DNA of 64,000 bases. Source: Hymenobacter terrestris. GTDB lineage: Bacteria; Bacteroidota; Bacteroidia; Cytophagales; Hymenobacteraceae. Below are positions 1 to 9,086 of this stretch, in pieces. Location: positions 1 to 64,000 of the forward strand of contig NZ_JABKAV010000015.1 of the NCBI RefSeq assembly GCF_013377905.1. The letters run 5' to 3'. How positions within the stretch are numbered: the stretch's first letter is position 1; every line of letters begins with the position of its first letter. Below the pieces are notes generated by a model that saw only the letters and a list, made by a program, of their open reading frames with translations, was not told the DNA's origin and made no database searches. The translations under genes and the position numbers were made by a program.

Positions 1-169
1 GTGGGGCCCCTGCGAGGCCGTCGGGGGGGGGAAACCGGCTGTTCGGGGGAGCCGGCCGGGCGAAGTCGTTTAAGTTGGGGTTGAGCACCGCGGGGCGGCG
101 GAAAGGGGCATCGGCGGGGGGCCCACAGTAAGTGGTTCCTTAGGCCCCCCCCACCCCCCCCCCCCCCCC
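1..169. other. Low-complexity left edge of the contig
   Basis: These bases are dominated by long G runs and, from about 145, by C runs broken by a single A. No frame reads through them in a protein-like way. This is typical of an assembly end with homopolymer errors, so any gene entering from the left cannot be followed through it. No biological feature is claimed here. Confidence 0.6.
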
Positions 170-484
170 GGCCAGGCCTCCGCCTACTACCTCCCCCCCC
201 TCGACCGCCTGCACAACGAAAGTCGCCCGGTGTGGGTGCGCACCACCGGCCGTGCCGCCGAGATAATTGTTGCCCAGGCCCCACCCGAGCCAACGCCCGA
301 ACCGGCCCCCGTAACGCTGCCAACGCCCCAGCCGAATCCGGCTCCGGCAGGCGAAACCCCGGCCCCACGTCCGCCCGTTGTGCGGCCCGCCCCAGGCACT
401 TCGGCTCCCTCCAAAGTCAAGATAAAAACCAAGACGAAAAAGCGGGGTGGCTTCTTCGAGCGCGTCTTCGGTGGCCGGCGGTAG
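170..484 (+). CDS. C-terminal fragment of an unrecognised proline-rich protein
   Basis: The frame that ends with TAG at 482-484 is open leftwards to the homopolymer edge, so the true start lies outside or inside damaged sequence. The readable part contains a short segment (around YYLPPLDRLHNE), then a proline/alanine-rich linker with PxP repeats, then a strongly basic tail (KIKTKTKKRGG) ending in FFERVFGGRR. A GTG at 230 could serve as a start, but the frame remains protein-like upstream of it, so I treat the gene as 5' truncated. Proline-rich linkers followed by a basic tail are common at the ends of envelope or lytic-transglycosylase-like proteins, but no domain is recognised and no function is assigned. 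Confidence 0.45.
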   Translation, partial: GQASAYYLPPLDRLHNESRPVWVRTTGRAAEIIVAQAPPEPTPEPAPVTLPTPQPNPAPAGETPAPRPPVVRPAPGTSAPSKVKIKTKTKKRGGFFERVFGGRR

Positions 485-557
485 CCTTCTCTTATTTGGC
501 TGTTAGCGTAGAGTCTATAGTGGATATCTTTTGTTCAAGAGAGGCAGACATTGCGAA

Positions 558-600
558 CAAAAAAAGGGCACTGCACTCAATCGAGTGTAGTGCCCTTTTT
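558..600. terminator. Bidirectional intrinsic terminator
   Basis: An A-tract, a stem of about 18 pairs (GGGCACTGCACTC paired with GAGTGTAGTGCCC) and a T-tract form a terminator that works in both directions. It separates the convergent genes ending at 484 (+) and 622 (-). Confidence 0.85.
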
Positions 601-621
601 GCTTTTTCAGTTATCAGCTAA

Positions 622-1902
622 CTACAGCGCCTTTATGGCCAGCATAACGGCTACATCCGTGGTAGAAGTGCGGTTGATGTTGGTGATGGTGAAGATGGCG
701 TACTGGTCGAGGCCACGCAGGCGGGCGATGATGACGTCGCCGACGAGCACATTATCGAGTTGGGCAACCTGGCTGGCGGCGGCTGTGGCTTGGTAGGTCT
801 GGCGGATGCTGCTGAGCGTGGCGTTGCTGTAAGCCGCTGCGCCGCCGGTGGCCACACGCACAAACTTGGTAGTGTTGAGAGCCTGCAAGCGTACAGCATT
901 ACTGGCCGTACTGGTGATGGCCACGTCTTTGGTCGCGATGGGCGCGGTGGCTGCTACCGCCCCAAAGGTCGTCAGGTCGAAGGCAGCCAGGTCGCCGCCG
1001 GCGGTGCCGGTGTAGCTAAGCGTGGCGGTGCGTGCGGCGGCCAGAGGTGTGGCCGCTACGGGCGTGAGGGCGGCCACTGTGGCCGTGGCCGAGCGGGTGC
1101 TTGGCGGTACACTCAGGAAGCGGCTCTTGGCTTCGAAGCGGAACACCACCGGCTGGCCCGCGCTGCCGGCTGGTAGCGCGGCATCGACGTTCACGGTGGT
1201 GGCGGCGCCGCTCTGGGTGCCAGCTACGGGCACGCGCTGGCGGGCAAAGCGCCGCTCGGCGGCCGCACCCACCTTCACATACGTAATCAGGCTGTCGATA
1301 TCCTTATAGAGAGTACCGGTGGCCGTGAAGGAAGAGGCCGTGTTAATGCCGCCTTCGTTGATGACTACCGGAAAGCGCACCACGTCGCCGGGAGCAGGGG
1401 CGGCACCTGCTGGCAGGGTTACGTTGGTTGGAGTATTGAGGCGAACGGTAGGCGTGGCCTCAGCCAGCCGAAAGCTGAAGTTACGGCCCTTGATCTGGCC
1501 GTTGGTGCTCACCAGCAGAGCATCCACTTTCACGTTGGCTTTGTTGGCACCGGCCGGCACCACGTAGTTCACCACCAGCGTATCGGCCTGCCGGATGCGC
1601 GAGAAGGACGTTTTGTACGGAATCGTGGCAACCAGCGTCGAGTCGCGTCCGGGCTCTATTTTCTGGTAAATCAGGATTTCCTTGAGCGGGTCGGTTTGGG
1701 GAGAGAAGCGCAGCTCGAATGGCACTACCTCGCCGGTGGCGTATTTGCTGGCCGTGCCCAGGGCGTTGGTGGAGAAGGTAGGGAACTGGGGCCCGACTTC
1801 GGAGTAGTACGTATCCAGCTCCTTCTCGCAGCTGCTCAGCAGCAGCACCGCCGCCAGCGGCAGCAGCCGGGCCAGGCGGGAAAACAGAGGTGTAGGGTTC
1901 AT
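622..1902 (-). CDS. Surface-type lipoprotein of the SusCD operon
   Basis: This 426-residue protein starts at the ATG whose product opens MNPTPLFSRL, because a good lipoprotein signal follows directly (hydrophobic core, then LLSSC with the lipidated Cys at residue 25). An upstream ATG in frame at 1959 would put 19 polar residues before the signal and falls inside a repeat element. The remainder is rich in beta-strand-like Thr/Val/Ala segments and I do not recognise a named domain. It is the last gene of the minus-strand order susC-susD-this gene. Third genes in such operons commonly encode surface glycan-binding or accessory lipoproteins, and that role is inferred from position only. Confidence 0.75.
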   Translation of the reverse strand: MNPTPLFSRLARLLPLAAVLLLSSCEKELDTYYSEVGPQFPTFSTNALGTASKYATGEVVPFELRFSPQTDPLKEILIYQKIEPGRDSTLVATIPYKTSFSRIRQADTLVVNYVVPAGANKANVKVDALLVSTNGQIKGRNFSFRLAEATPTVRLNTPTNVTLPAGAAPAPGDVVRFPVVINEGGINTASSFTATGTLYKDIDSLITYVKVGAAAERRFARQRVPVAGTQSGAATTVNVDAALPAGSAGQPVVFRFEAKSRFLSVPPSTRSATATVAALTPVAATPLAAARTATLSYTGTAGGDLAAFDLTTFGAVAATAPIATKDVAITSTASNAVRLQALNTTKFVRVATGGAAAYSNATLSSIRQTYQATAAASQVAQLDNVLVGDVIIARLRGLDQYAIFTITNINRTSTTDVAVMLAIKAL

Positions 1903-1956
1903 ATCGAAAGGGGAAAAGTCGAAAGAGAGGATGGGGAGAACGGGTAAGGCACCCGT

Positions 1957-2057
1957 CATGCTGAGCCTGCCGAAGCATCGCTACCGTAACACTAACTCAG
2001 CCGTGGTAGTCAACGCTACAACGAAGCGGTAGAGATGCTTCGGCAGACCCAGCATGA
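1957..2057. repeat. Palindromic intergenic repeat (GCTGAGC family), copy 1
   Basis: The left arm (TCATGCTGAGCCTGCCGAAG, then CATCGCTACCG) pairs imperfectly with the right arm (CGGTAGAGATGCTTCGGCAG, then ACCCAGCATGA). It lies between susD and the downstream lipoprotein gene, inside what is probably one transcript, so it may also fold in RNA. Related copies are near 21319, 33646 and, with a different core, 16013 and 26774. Confidence 0.75.
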
Positions 2058-2116
2058 TATGTACTTTGGCAACGTCAGCATGCCAGATACTTCGTGGCCT
2101 CAGTACAGGTCGCCTA

Positions 2117-3706
2117 TTAAGGCCGGTCGAACCACAGGGGTTTGCCGATGTAGTCGTCGTTGGTGGTGGCGCCGGCTTCGGAGAACTGGCGGGCCACTTC
2201 CTCGGGGTTGTACAGGGTTTCGGTGGCACCTGGCAGCAGGCGACGCGGGAAGCGCAGCTTGGGGTCGGGGTTGCCTGACAAGTCTGCGTTTACGCTGTTG
2301 CCGGTGGGGTACTGAAAGTTCACGTACACGTCGGAGCTGAAATCATAGCGCCGCATATCGGTCCACGACTCGGGGTTGAGGAACATGGCAATGTACTTCT
2401 GCTCCATAATGGCGCGGGGTACGGCGGGGTTGGTGGGGGAGGCCAGTTGTTCGGTCGTCTGGGCCACGGCGGCGCTGTTGAGGTAGGCCGTAATCTGGGC
2501 TGGTGTGATAACGGGGAATGTAACGGCCGGCGCGGCAAAAGTGCCACCCACGCCAATTTTGGCCATGTGGGCCCGAATTCCCTCCTTGTAAGCCGTTAGG
2601 GCCCGGGCCTTATTGCCGGCTTTAAAGGCGGCCTCGGCCTCAATGAACTTGAGCTCGTGGTAGGTAATTACCTCGAAGTAGCCCAGGTCGCGGGCGTACC
2701 AGCTGGCGTAGAAATCGGTGAGCGTGCTGCCCGGCGTGAGGTTGGTGCCAGCAGGCGTACCGGCGCCGGGAGCCGCCCCGGTACTGGTGGTAGGGGCCAT
2801 AATGCCGAAGCGTGGGTCAGTTACGCCCGGAAACCTAGTGCCGTCGAGGTAGTCGAGGAAGTTGTTTGAAAACGTAGCCGTGCCGAAGTTAGCGCGGCTG
2901 GTGCCGAAGATGTTGGTGGAGTTGACCAAGGGCGCTACCGCCGCCTGGAACTGCAGCTGGGCATCGTCGGCCGTAGCCTTAAAGCCCTTGTCAACCAAGG
3001 CCAGTACAGCATTGGGGTCGTAGCTGGCTTTTTTGGTGAGGTGGTTGAGCTGCCGGGCCTTAAGCGAATAGGCCAGCTTAACCCACTTAGTCGGGTCGCC
3101 CTTGTACAGAATGTCGCCACTCTCGCTGGGCGAGGTGCTGTAAAGCGGCCGCATGTTTTCGATTGCCGGCTTGCTCATCTCCACAATGCCCTCATCGAGC
3201 AGCTGGTTGATGGACGCATACAGCTGCTCCTGCGAGTCATACTTGGGCTTGTAGTTGGCCCCGCCCTGGTAGGCTTCGGAGTAGGGCACGTCGCCCAGCA
3301 TGTCGGTGAGGTGGGCCAGAATCAGGGCCTGCATAATCTTGCCCGCGCCCACGTAGTACACCGAGCCCTCAGCCTGCGCTGCCTTTATCATGGGCGGAAT
3401 GTTACCGCCCGACTGAAAGTAGGAGAAGTTGAACGTGTTGGTGCTCTGGGCGTTTGTAAAGCGGTACTGGTCGTTGCCGCCGCTGTTCACGGTGCGGCTC
3501 ACAATGTACTGCTCTATATAAGGCGTGCGCAGACTGGTAAACATCTGCGTTTGAATACCGTTGGCGATGATGTTGGGCAGCAGGAAATTAGGCGTGGCCT
3601 CGGAGGGGTTGTTGGGGTTGTCGTTCACGTCGAGAAAACTCTCGCACGAGCTCAGCGCCCCGGTTCCACCCACGAGCAGCCCCAGAAACAGAAGATATTT
3701 TTTCAT
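2117..3706 (-). CDS. SusD/RagB family nutrient-binding outer membrane lipoprotein
   Basis: The 529-residue product has a lipoprotein signal ending LSSC (Cys21), followed by the SusD hallmark ESFLDVNDNPNNPSEA and a helical TPR-like body. The C-terminal region contains the typical RWTDMRRY-like segment (WTDMRRYDFSSDVY) and the ending PKLRFPRRLLPGATETLYN. SusD proteins sit on the cell surface as the lid of a SusC transporter and bind the substrate. It lies 91 bp downstream of susC on the same strand, so the two are cotranscribed. The operon has no glycoside hydrolase, protease or sigma/anti-sigma pair, so the substrate cannot be named. Confidence 0.95.
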   Translation of the reverse strand: MKKYLLFLGLLVGGTGALSSCESFLDVNDNPNNPSEATPNFLLPNIIANGIQTQMFTSLRTPYIEQYIVSRTVNSGGNDQYRFTNAQSTNTFNFSYFQSGGNIPPMIKAAQAEGSVYYVGAGKIMQALILAHLTDMLGDVPYSEAYQGGANYKPKYDSQEQLYASINQLLDEGIVEMSKPAIENMRPLYSTSPSESGDILYKGDPTKWVKLAYSLKARQLNHLTKKASYDPNAVLALVDKGFKATADDAQLQFQAAVAPLVNSTNIFGTSRANFGTATFSNNFLDYLDGTRFPGVTDPRFGIMAPTTSTGAAPGAGTPAGTNLTPGSTLTDFYASWYARDLGYFEVITYHELKFIEAEAAFKAGNKARALTAYKEGIRAHMAKIGVGGTFAAPAVTFPVITPAQITAYLNSAAVAQTTEQLASPTNPAVPRAIMEQKYIAMFLNPESWTDMRRYDFSSDVYVNFQYPTGNSVNADLSGNPDPKLRFPRRLLPGATETLYNPEEVARQFSEAGATTNDDYIGKPLWFDRP

Positions 3707-3797
3707 GTTAGAAATTATTAGCTGATGGGAGACTTGCCGGAGTGATAATCGAGACGCAGCATGTTGCGGCTTTGTTCCGGCAGGCTACCGGTCAAGT

Positions 3798-6700
3798 TTA
3801 GAAAGTGACGCGCAGGCCCATGTCCACGCCGCGGGTGGCGGGCACGTTGCCGTAGTCGAAGCCGTTGGAGCCGCCGCCGCGCACGCCTGAACCGGAGGCC
3901 GCCGTTTCGGGGTCGGCCCCGGTGTACTTGGTCAGCAGCAGCAGGTTGCGGCCGGTTACGTTCAGCTCCAGACCTTTGATAACACCGGTGCGCTCCAGCA
4001 GCGCGGCTGGTAGCGCGTAGCTGAGCGTGGCGTAGCGCAGGCGCGTCCAGGAAGCATCCTCAATGAAGGGCGTACCTACAGCGCCCAGAATGTTCTGGTA
4101 GTAGCCCTGGGTTAGCTCGACGGGGCGGGCGTTGGGCGAGTAGCTACCATCGGAATTGGTCACCACGCCATCAAATACCACCTCCTTGTAACGTTCGGTG
4201 GTACGCGGGCCGGTGCCGGTAACGGTGCTGTACAGGTCGTTGCCGTTCACTACTTTGCCACCCACCCGGAAATCAAGCAGGAAGCTCAGGCCCAAACCTT
4301 TATAGCTGAACGTGTTGGTGACCTGGGTGGTGAAGCGCGGGGCCCGGTTGCCAACGTAGGTAAACGTATTGCCCGGAATAGGATAGCCGGTGGTGGGGTT
4401 GATGAGCATCTTGCCGAAGTCGGGGCTTTCGGGGTTCGTGACACGCTGGAAGTCGTAGGCGGCAATGCCCGTAATGGGGCGGCCCACAAAAGCGCCGCCC
4501 TGGTGCACATTGGTGATAAAGGCATCCGACTGGAACACCACCGTCAGCGGCGAAGGCAGCGACTCGGTGCGGTTGGTGTTGTGGTAGAAGTTGGCCAGAA
4601 TATCCCAGCTGAAGCCCGAATCCGAACGAACGGGCGTGCCGCTGAGCGTGACTTCCTGGCCCTCGTTGGTTACTACTCCGCCGTTGATGTACTGCAGAAT
4701 AAAGCCCGTGGCCTGGCTGACGCGCGGGGCAATCAGCTGATCTTTGGTGCGCGAGAAATAGTAGTTGAAATCGAAGCCCAGCCGGTTCTGGAAGAACTGC
4801 AGGTTAACGCCGGCCTCGTAGGAGCGGGTCTGCTCGGGCTTGAGCAGCGGGTTGGAGCCGAAGAAGTCGTTACGGAAGCCGCCCCCAATGTAGGTATTGC
4901 TCGTGAGTGGCGACAGCACCCGGTAGGGGCCCGTGTCGCGGCCCACTTGGGCCACCGAGGCCCGCAGCTTGCCGTAGTTGAGGATGCTGTTCTGCTCTAG
5001 GCCCAGCGTGCGGGTAAACTCGTAGCCAAGCGCCGCCGAGCCGTAGCCGAAGCCCTTGCCGAACACTTTGCCCTCATCAGGCCGCGGCAGCGTAGACGAT
5101 TTGTCATAGCGGCCCTGCAGCTCCACAATAACCTGATCGAAGAGCGTGGTGCTAAGCTGGGCGAAGTTGCCCACCAGCCGCCGGGTGCTCACCCGCTGCA
5201 GGGCGTTGCGAAACGCCGTGTTGTTGATGCTTACGAAGGTCGGATTCAGGAAAACCAGACCCAAATAGTCCACCGCCTCACTGCGGCTCTGTTCAATGGT
5301 ATTGCCCAAAATCAGCGAGCCGCGCAGATTTTCGCTGAACGTGTGCTGGAACGAAGCCAGGGTAGTGGCCGTAATCAGCCGGTTGAGGTCCACGGTTTCG
5401 GCAATGCCGCCGTTCTGGTTGCCCACTTGCGAGGTGCCCACCGCCCGCACCGAAGTCGAGTGGGTGGTGGCCAGGTCGGTACCAATGTTGTGGCTTACCG
5501 TTAGGAAGGGCAGCACCTTGAAGCTAAGCTGGGTGTTGCCCAGAAACCGGTTGGTGCGGTCAGTCTGGGGGTTGAAAACGGCCGACCAGTAGGGGTTATC
5601 CGCGTCGACGTCGGTGCCGTTGTTGGGCGGCAGCAGGCGGCGACGGCTGCCGTCGGCATTAAGGTAAACGCGGGCGTCATCATTCTGGGGCCAGTTAAGC
5701 AAACTCAGCAGAAAACCGCCCTGCGAGCCAAACAGCCCCGGGCCCTGTAGGGTGCGCCGCCCGCCCGAGTTCAGGTACTGGGCCGAGCCCGTTACGTTGA
5801 ATTTGGGCGAAAGCTGGGCCGTGCCCGAAAGACGTACCGTGGATTTGTCGTACTTGTTTTCGGGCGTTACGCCAGTCTGGTCGAGGCGCGAGGCCGACAC
5901 GAAGAAGGTCGCCTTCTCGGTGCCGCCCGACATATTCAGAAAGTTCTGGAAGGCATAGCCCTTATCAAAGAAGTTGGGCAGGTTGTCGAACTGTGCCTGC
6001 CCCGGCGCGAAGCGCGGCCCCCACGAGTTGCGGGTGGTGGCGTCGAATACGCCGTTCGAGCCCTGCTGGTACTGGTCCTGCGTTTTGGGCAGCCGGTTCA
6101 CCTCATCCACCGAAAACTGCGTGCGGTAGTTGATGGTAGTGCGGCCAGCGGTGCCCTTTTTGGTGGTGATAACCACGGCCCCGTTGGCGGCGCGCAAGCC
6201 GTAGAGGGCGGCGGCGGCCGGTCCTTTCAGCACCGTCATGCTGGCAATATCTTCGGGGTTGAGGTCGCCGGCGCGGTTGGGCGTACCCACCGAGCGGCCC
6301 AGCAGGCCGTTGAACTGCGAGCCTCCGCCCGGTGCCGTGCTTTCCTGAAACGACGAGTTGTCCATAATCATCCCGTCGATGATGAACAGCGGCTGGTTGT
6401 CGCCATCGAGCGAAGTGCCGCCCCGGATAACAATGGCCGAACCCTCGCCCGGTGAGCCGCCCGACGAGGTGATGTTGACGCCTGCCACCTTGCCCTGCAG
6501 CGCATTCACAATGTTGGTCTGGCGCGAGTCAATAATGTCCTTGGCCTTCACTTCCTGCACAGCCGTCACAATGTCGCGCCGTTCTTGGGCAATGTTGTAG
6601 CCGGTAATCACCACGTCGTTGAGAGCGGTGGTATTCTCCTTCAGCGCAATACTAATGGGCCCGTCACCGGCATCCACAGCCCGCTCCTGGGTGGTGTAGC

Positions 6701-6947
6701 CTATAAAGCTGAATGAGAGTGTACTACCCGGGGCAGCCATTACCGAAAAACGTCCTTCAGAATCGGTGGTAGCGCCAATGGTGGTGCCCTTCACGATTAC
6801 CGTTACGCCAGGCAACGGCGAGCGGTCGAGGGCGGCCGTTACAACGCCCGTTACGGTACGTTGCGCCGTTGTCTGGGCCCGAACCACCTGGGGCGGGAGG
6901 GCCAGCGCGGCTCCCAGCGCGGGGGCCAGCCAGTAGAGTTTTTGCAT
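3798..6947 (-). CDS. SusC/RagA family TonB-linked outer membrane transporter
   Basis: The start is the ATG of MQKLYWLAPA because a signal peptide ending at VVRAQ (about residue 25) follows. The 1049-residue product then has a carboxypeptidase-regulatory-like domain (about residues 30-105, GVTVIVKGTTIGATTDSEGRF), a TonB plug with NALQGKVAGVNIT (about 148-160) and the IDGMIMD motif (about 190), and a 22-strand barrel ending in an aromatic Phe (GLRVTF). SusC proteins import bulky nutrients across the outer membrane using TonB energy, with SusD as lid. It is the first gene of the minus-strand susCD-lipoprotein operon and is divergent from the acyltransferase at 7246. Confidence 0.95.
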   Translation of the reverse strand: MQKLYWLAPALGAALALPPQVVRAQTTAQRTVTGVVTAALDRSPLPGVTVIVKGTTIGATTDSEGRFSVMAAPGSTLSFSFIGYTTQERAVDAGDGPISIALKENTTALNDVVITGYNIAQERRDIVTAVQEVKAKDIIDSRQTNIVNALQGKVAGVNITSSGGSPGEGSAIVIRGGTSLDGDNQPLFIIDGMIMDNSSFQESTAPGGGSQFNGLLGRSVGTPNRAGDLNPEDIASMTVLKGPAAAALYGLRAANGAVVITTKKGTAGRTTINYRTQFSVDEVNRLPKTQDQYQQGSNGVFDATTRNSWGPRFAPGQAQFDNLPNFFDKGYAFQNFLNMSGGTEKATFFVSASRLDQTGVTPENKYDKSTVRLSGTAQLSPKFNVTGSAQYLNSGGRRTLQGPGLFGSQGGFLLSLLNWPQNDDARVYLNADGSRRRLLPPNNGTDVDADNPYWSAVFNPQTDRTNRFLGNTQLSFKVLPFLTVSHNIGTDLATTHSTSVRAVGTSQVGNQNGGIAETVDLNRLITATTLASFQHTFSENLRGSLILGNTIEQSRSEAVDYLGLVFLNPTFVSINNTAFRNALQRVSTRRLVGNFAQLSTTLFDQVIVELQGRYDKSSTLPRPDEGKVFGKGFGYGSAALGYEFTRTLGLEQNSILNYGKLRASVAQVGRDTGPYRVLSPLTSNTYIGGGFRNDFFGSNPLLKPEQTRSYEAGVNLQFFQNRLGFDFNYYFSRTKDQLIAPRVSQATGFILQYINGGVVTNEGQEVTLSGTPVRSDSGFSWDILANFYHNTNRTESLPSPLTVVFQSDAFITNVHQGGAFVGRPITGIAAYDFQRVTNPESPDFGKMLINPTTGYPIPGNTFTYVGNRAPRFTTQVTNTFSYKGLGLSFLLDFRVGGKVVNGNDLYSTVTGTGPRTTERYKEVVFDGVVTNSDGSYSPNARPVELTQGYYQNILGAVGTPFIEDASWTRLRYATLSYALPAALLERTGVIKGLELNVTGRNLLLLTKYTGADPETAASGSGVRGGGSNGFDYGNVPATRGVDMGLRVTF

Positions 6948-7245
6948 GATGCAGGAAGAAAAGTGGTGGGAAATGCAGCAGCGGCCGGTATTGCCTACAG
7001 CCAATGGGCTGGCCGCACCGGGCTGAGAAAAGCCGTCGGCAACGGTACAAAATGCGAAAAAAAGCACAATCGGCCCACCTAAGCGGCGGACTAGGGTACT
7101 AAGATGCTGATAAAGCTGAAAAATGCCCAGCTTGAAAGCAAGTATATTGTTCGGTAGCTTGCCCGCCAGATCGGCTACGAACCGGCGCTATTGGCCGTGT
7201 CCAGCGTCGGCTGCGTTCTATTGCGTCCGCTTATTATTCCTGCCC
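6948..7245. other. Divergent intergenic region between susC and the acyltransferase gene
   Basis: About 300 bases separate the two divergent start codons. I found no exact TAnnTTTG box on either strand and no hairpin or repeat. It presumably holds promoters for both genes, but I cannot point to them. Confidence 0.4.
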
Positions 7246-8418
7246 ATGCCCACCGCTACCACCCAGGCCGCTCTCGATACTACCGGCGCGCAGCCGCTGG
7301 CCGAGGCCTCGCAGCCGGCCCGCCTCATCAGCCTCGATGTGTTTCGGGGGCTGACGGTAGCGGCCATGATTCTGGTGAACAACCCCGGCGACTGGGGCCA
7401 CATTTACGCCCCGCTGGAGCACGCCAAATGGCACGGCTGCACGCCCACCGACCTCATTTTTCCATTTTTCCTATTTATCGTGGGCGTCAGCATCAGCTAC
7501 GCGCTGAGTGCGGCCCGGCAGCAGCCGGCCACCCACGGCGCGGCCATGTGGCGGGTGCTGCGGCGGGCGGCGGTGCTGTTTGGGTTGGGACTTCTGATGG
7601 CGCTGTACCCGAAGTACGAGTTTGATACAGTGCGAATTCCGGGGGTGCTGGCCCGGATTTCGTGGGTGTTCCTTGCCTGCGGTATCCTGTTTTTGAAAAT
7701 CAGCCGCCGCCAGCAAATTGGGTTGCTGATTGGGCTGCTAGTAGGCTACAACGTGCTGCTGCAACTCGTGCCGGTGCCTGGTTTCGGGCCAGCTAACCTA
7801 GAGCCCGAAACCAACCTCGGGGCCTGGCTTGATAGGGCGGTGTTTACCGAGGCGCACCTCTGGAAGCAGAGCCGCACCTGGGACCCCGAGGGCCTGCTGG
7901 GTACGCTGCCCGCCATTGCCACCGGCCTGCTCGGGATGCTGGTAGGCCAATACCTGCGTCGCCGCGAACTGGAGCCGGCCGTGCGGGTGGTCCAGCTATT
8001 TGTGGTCGCCACCGGCCTCATCGTGGGCGGCCTCATCTGGAACCTATGGTTTCCCATCAACAAAAGCCTCTGGACCAGCTCCTACGTGCTCTACACCGGC
8101 GGGCTTGCCACCGCCGCGCTGGCCCTACTCTACTGGCTCTGCGATGTGCGGGGCCGCCGCGGTTGGTGGACGAGCTTCGGGCAGGTGTACGGCGTGAATG
8201 CCATTACCGTGTTTTTCCTCTCGGGCATCGTGGCCAAAACCCTTAATGCGGTGCATGTGGGCGAAGGAGTACCGCTTAAAGCCTGGCTCTATAATACCTT
8301 TTTTACGCCCTATTTCAGCCCGGTAAATGCCTCTTTGGCGGGCGCGCTGGTGTGCGTTTTAATTTGGTTCGGGGTGCTGTGGGGGATGTACCGGCGCAAT
8401 ATTATCGTGAAAGTCTGA
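7246..8418 (+). CDS. Polytopic membrane acyltransferase (COG4299/HGSNAT-like, DUF5009 type)
   Basis: The 390-residue protein begins at MPTATTQAAL. The family hallmark LISLDVFRGLTVAAMILVNN lies at about residues 28-46, followed by GDWGHIYAPLEHAKWHGCTPTDL, in which the His and Cys/Thr-Asp positions are conserved in heparan-alpha-glucosaminide N-acetyltransferase relatives. About ten hydrophobic segments follow. The human homologue moves an acetyl group from acetyl-CoA across a membrane to an amino sugar, so the bacterial proteins are thought to acylate sugars in the envelope or periplasm. The exact substrate here is unknown. An in-frame ATG at 7123 is rejected because the added residues are not membrane- or family-like. 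Confidence 0.85.
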   Translation: MPTATTQAALDTTGAQPLAEASQPARLISLDVFRGLTVAAMILVNNPGDWGHIYAPLEHAKWHGCTPTDLIFPFFLFIVGVSISYALSAARQQPATHGAAMWRVLRRAAVLFGLGLLMALYPKYEFDTVRIPGVLARISWVFLACGILFLKISRRQQIGLLIGLLVGYNVLLQLVPVPGFGPANLEPETNLGAWLDRAVFTEAHLWKQSRTWDPEGLLGTLPAIATGLLGMLVGQYLRRRELEPAVRVVQLFVVATGLIVGGLIWNLWFPINKSLWTSSYVLYTGGLATAALALLYWLCDVRGRRGWWTSFGQVYGVNAITVFFLSGIVAKTLNAVHVGEGVPLKAWLYNTFFTPYFSPVNASLAGALVCVLIWFGVLWGMYRRNIIVKV

Positions 8419-8561
8419 CCGCGTGAGGCCGGTAACCGCTGCAAATTCGTCGTTCTTCGAGCTCGCGAATTTTGCGAACTACTAGATGTTAGCTGCTGGT
8501 TCTTAGTATTTCGCAACCTAAGTTTGTTAGCGAATCCAAGGAGCAAAACATCAATATTTCG

Positions 8562-8569
8562 TACCTCTG
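8562..8569 (+). promoter_or_regulatory. Near-consensus -7 box four bases before the DUF2059 start
   Basis: TACCTCTG differs from TAnnTTTG at one base and ends four bases before the ATG at 8574. The same four-base spacing occurs at clpS and cca, which suggests a leaderless transcript. Confidence 0.45.
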
Positions 8570-8573
8570 CAGA

Positions 8574-9053
8574 ATGAAAAGAACCTTTTTGCTGCTGGCC
8601 GCCGCCATGGTGCTGGCCCTGCCCGCTTCGGCCCAGACGACGACGACGGCCCCCGCCGCTACCCAGCTCTCTGTCGGTCACCGCCGGGCAGCCGAGGCCC
8701 TGCTGACCGCCACCAACTCCGAGCAGAACATAACGCTGAACATCGACCAGATGCTGGCTGCCCAGCTAGCGCAGAACCCCAGTATAAAGGCCGTGGAGCC
8801 CGAAATGCGCAGCTTCTTCGCCAAATATATGAGTTGGGCTTCGCTAAAAGAAGAAATGGTGCAACTGTACGCCAACGCCTTCACCGAGAAGGAACTCCAG
8901 GAGTTGACCAAATTCTACCAGACCCCCATTGGCCGCAAAACCATCGAACAGCTGCCGCAGATAACCGCTGCGAGTATGGAAATCGGGCAACGCCGCGTGA
9001 AGGAGCACCTGCCTGAATTGCAGCAGGCCATTGCCGAGAAGATGAAAAAGTAG
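8574..9053 (+). CDS. Exported DUF2059 domain protein
   Basis: The 159-residue product has a signal peptide (MKRTFLLLAAAMVLALPASA, then Q) and a helical body. The C-terminal half carries the DUF2059 pattern with LYANAFTEKELQELTKFYQT, then PIGRKTIEQLPQI. DUF2059 proteins are periplasmic helical proteins of unknown molecular function found widely in Proteobacteria and Bacteroidota. The gene stands alone, with its 3' end 33 bp from the convergent acyl-CoA ligase gene, and no terminator hairpin is visible in that gap. Confidence 0.88.
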   Translation: MKRTFLLLAAAMVLALPASAQTTTTAPAATQLSVGHRRAAEALLTATNSEQNITLNIDQMLAAQLAQNPSIKAVEPEMRSFFAKYMSWASLKEEMVQLYANAFTEKELQELTKFYQTPIGRKTIEQLPQITAASMEIGQRRVKEHLPELQQAIAEKMKK

Positions 9054-9086
9054 TTGCCCGCCCCCGAGTGGCCGTGAAGCAGTTGC

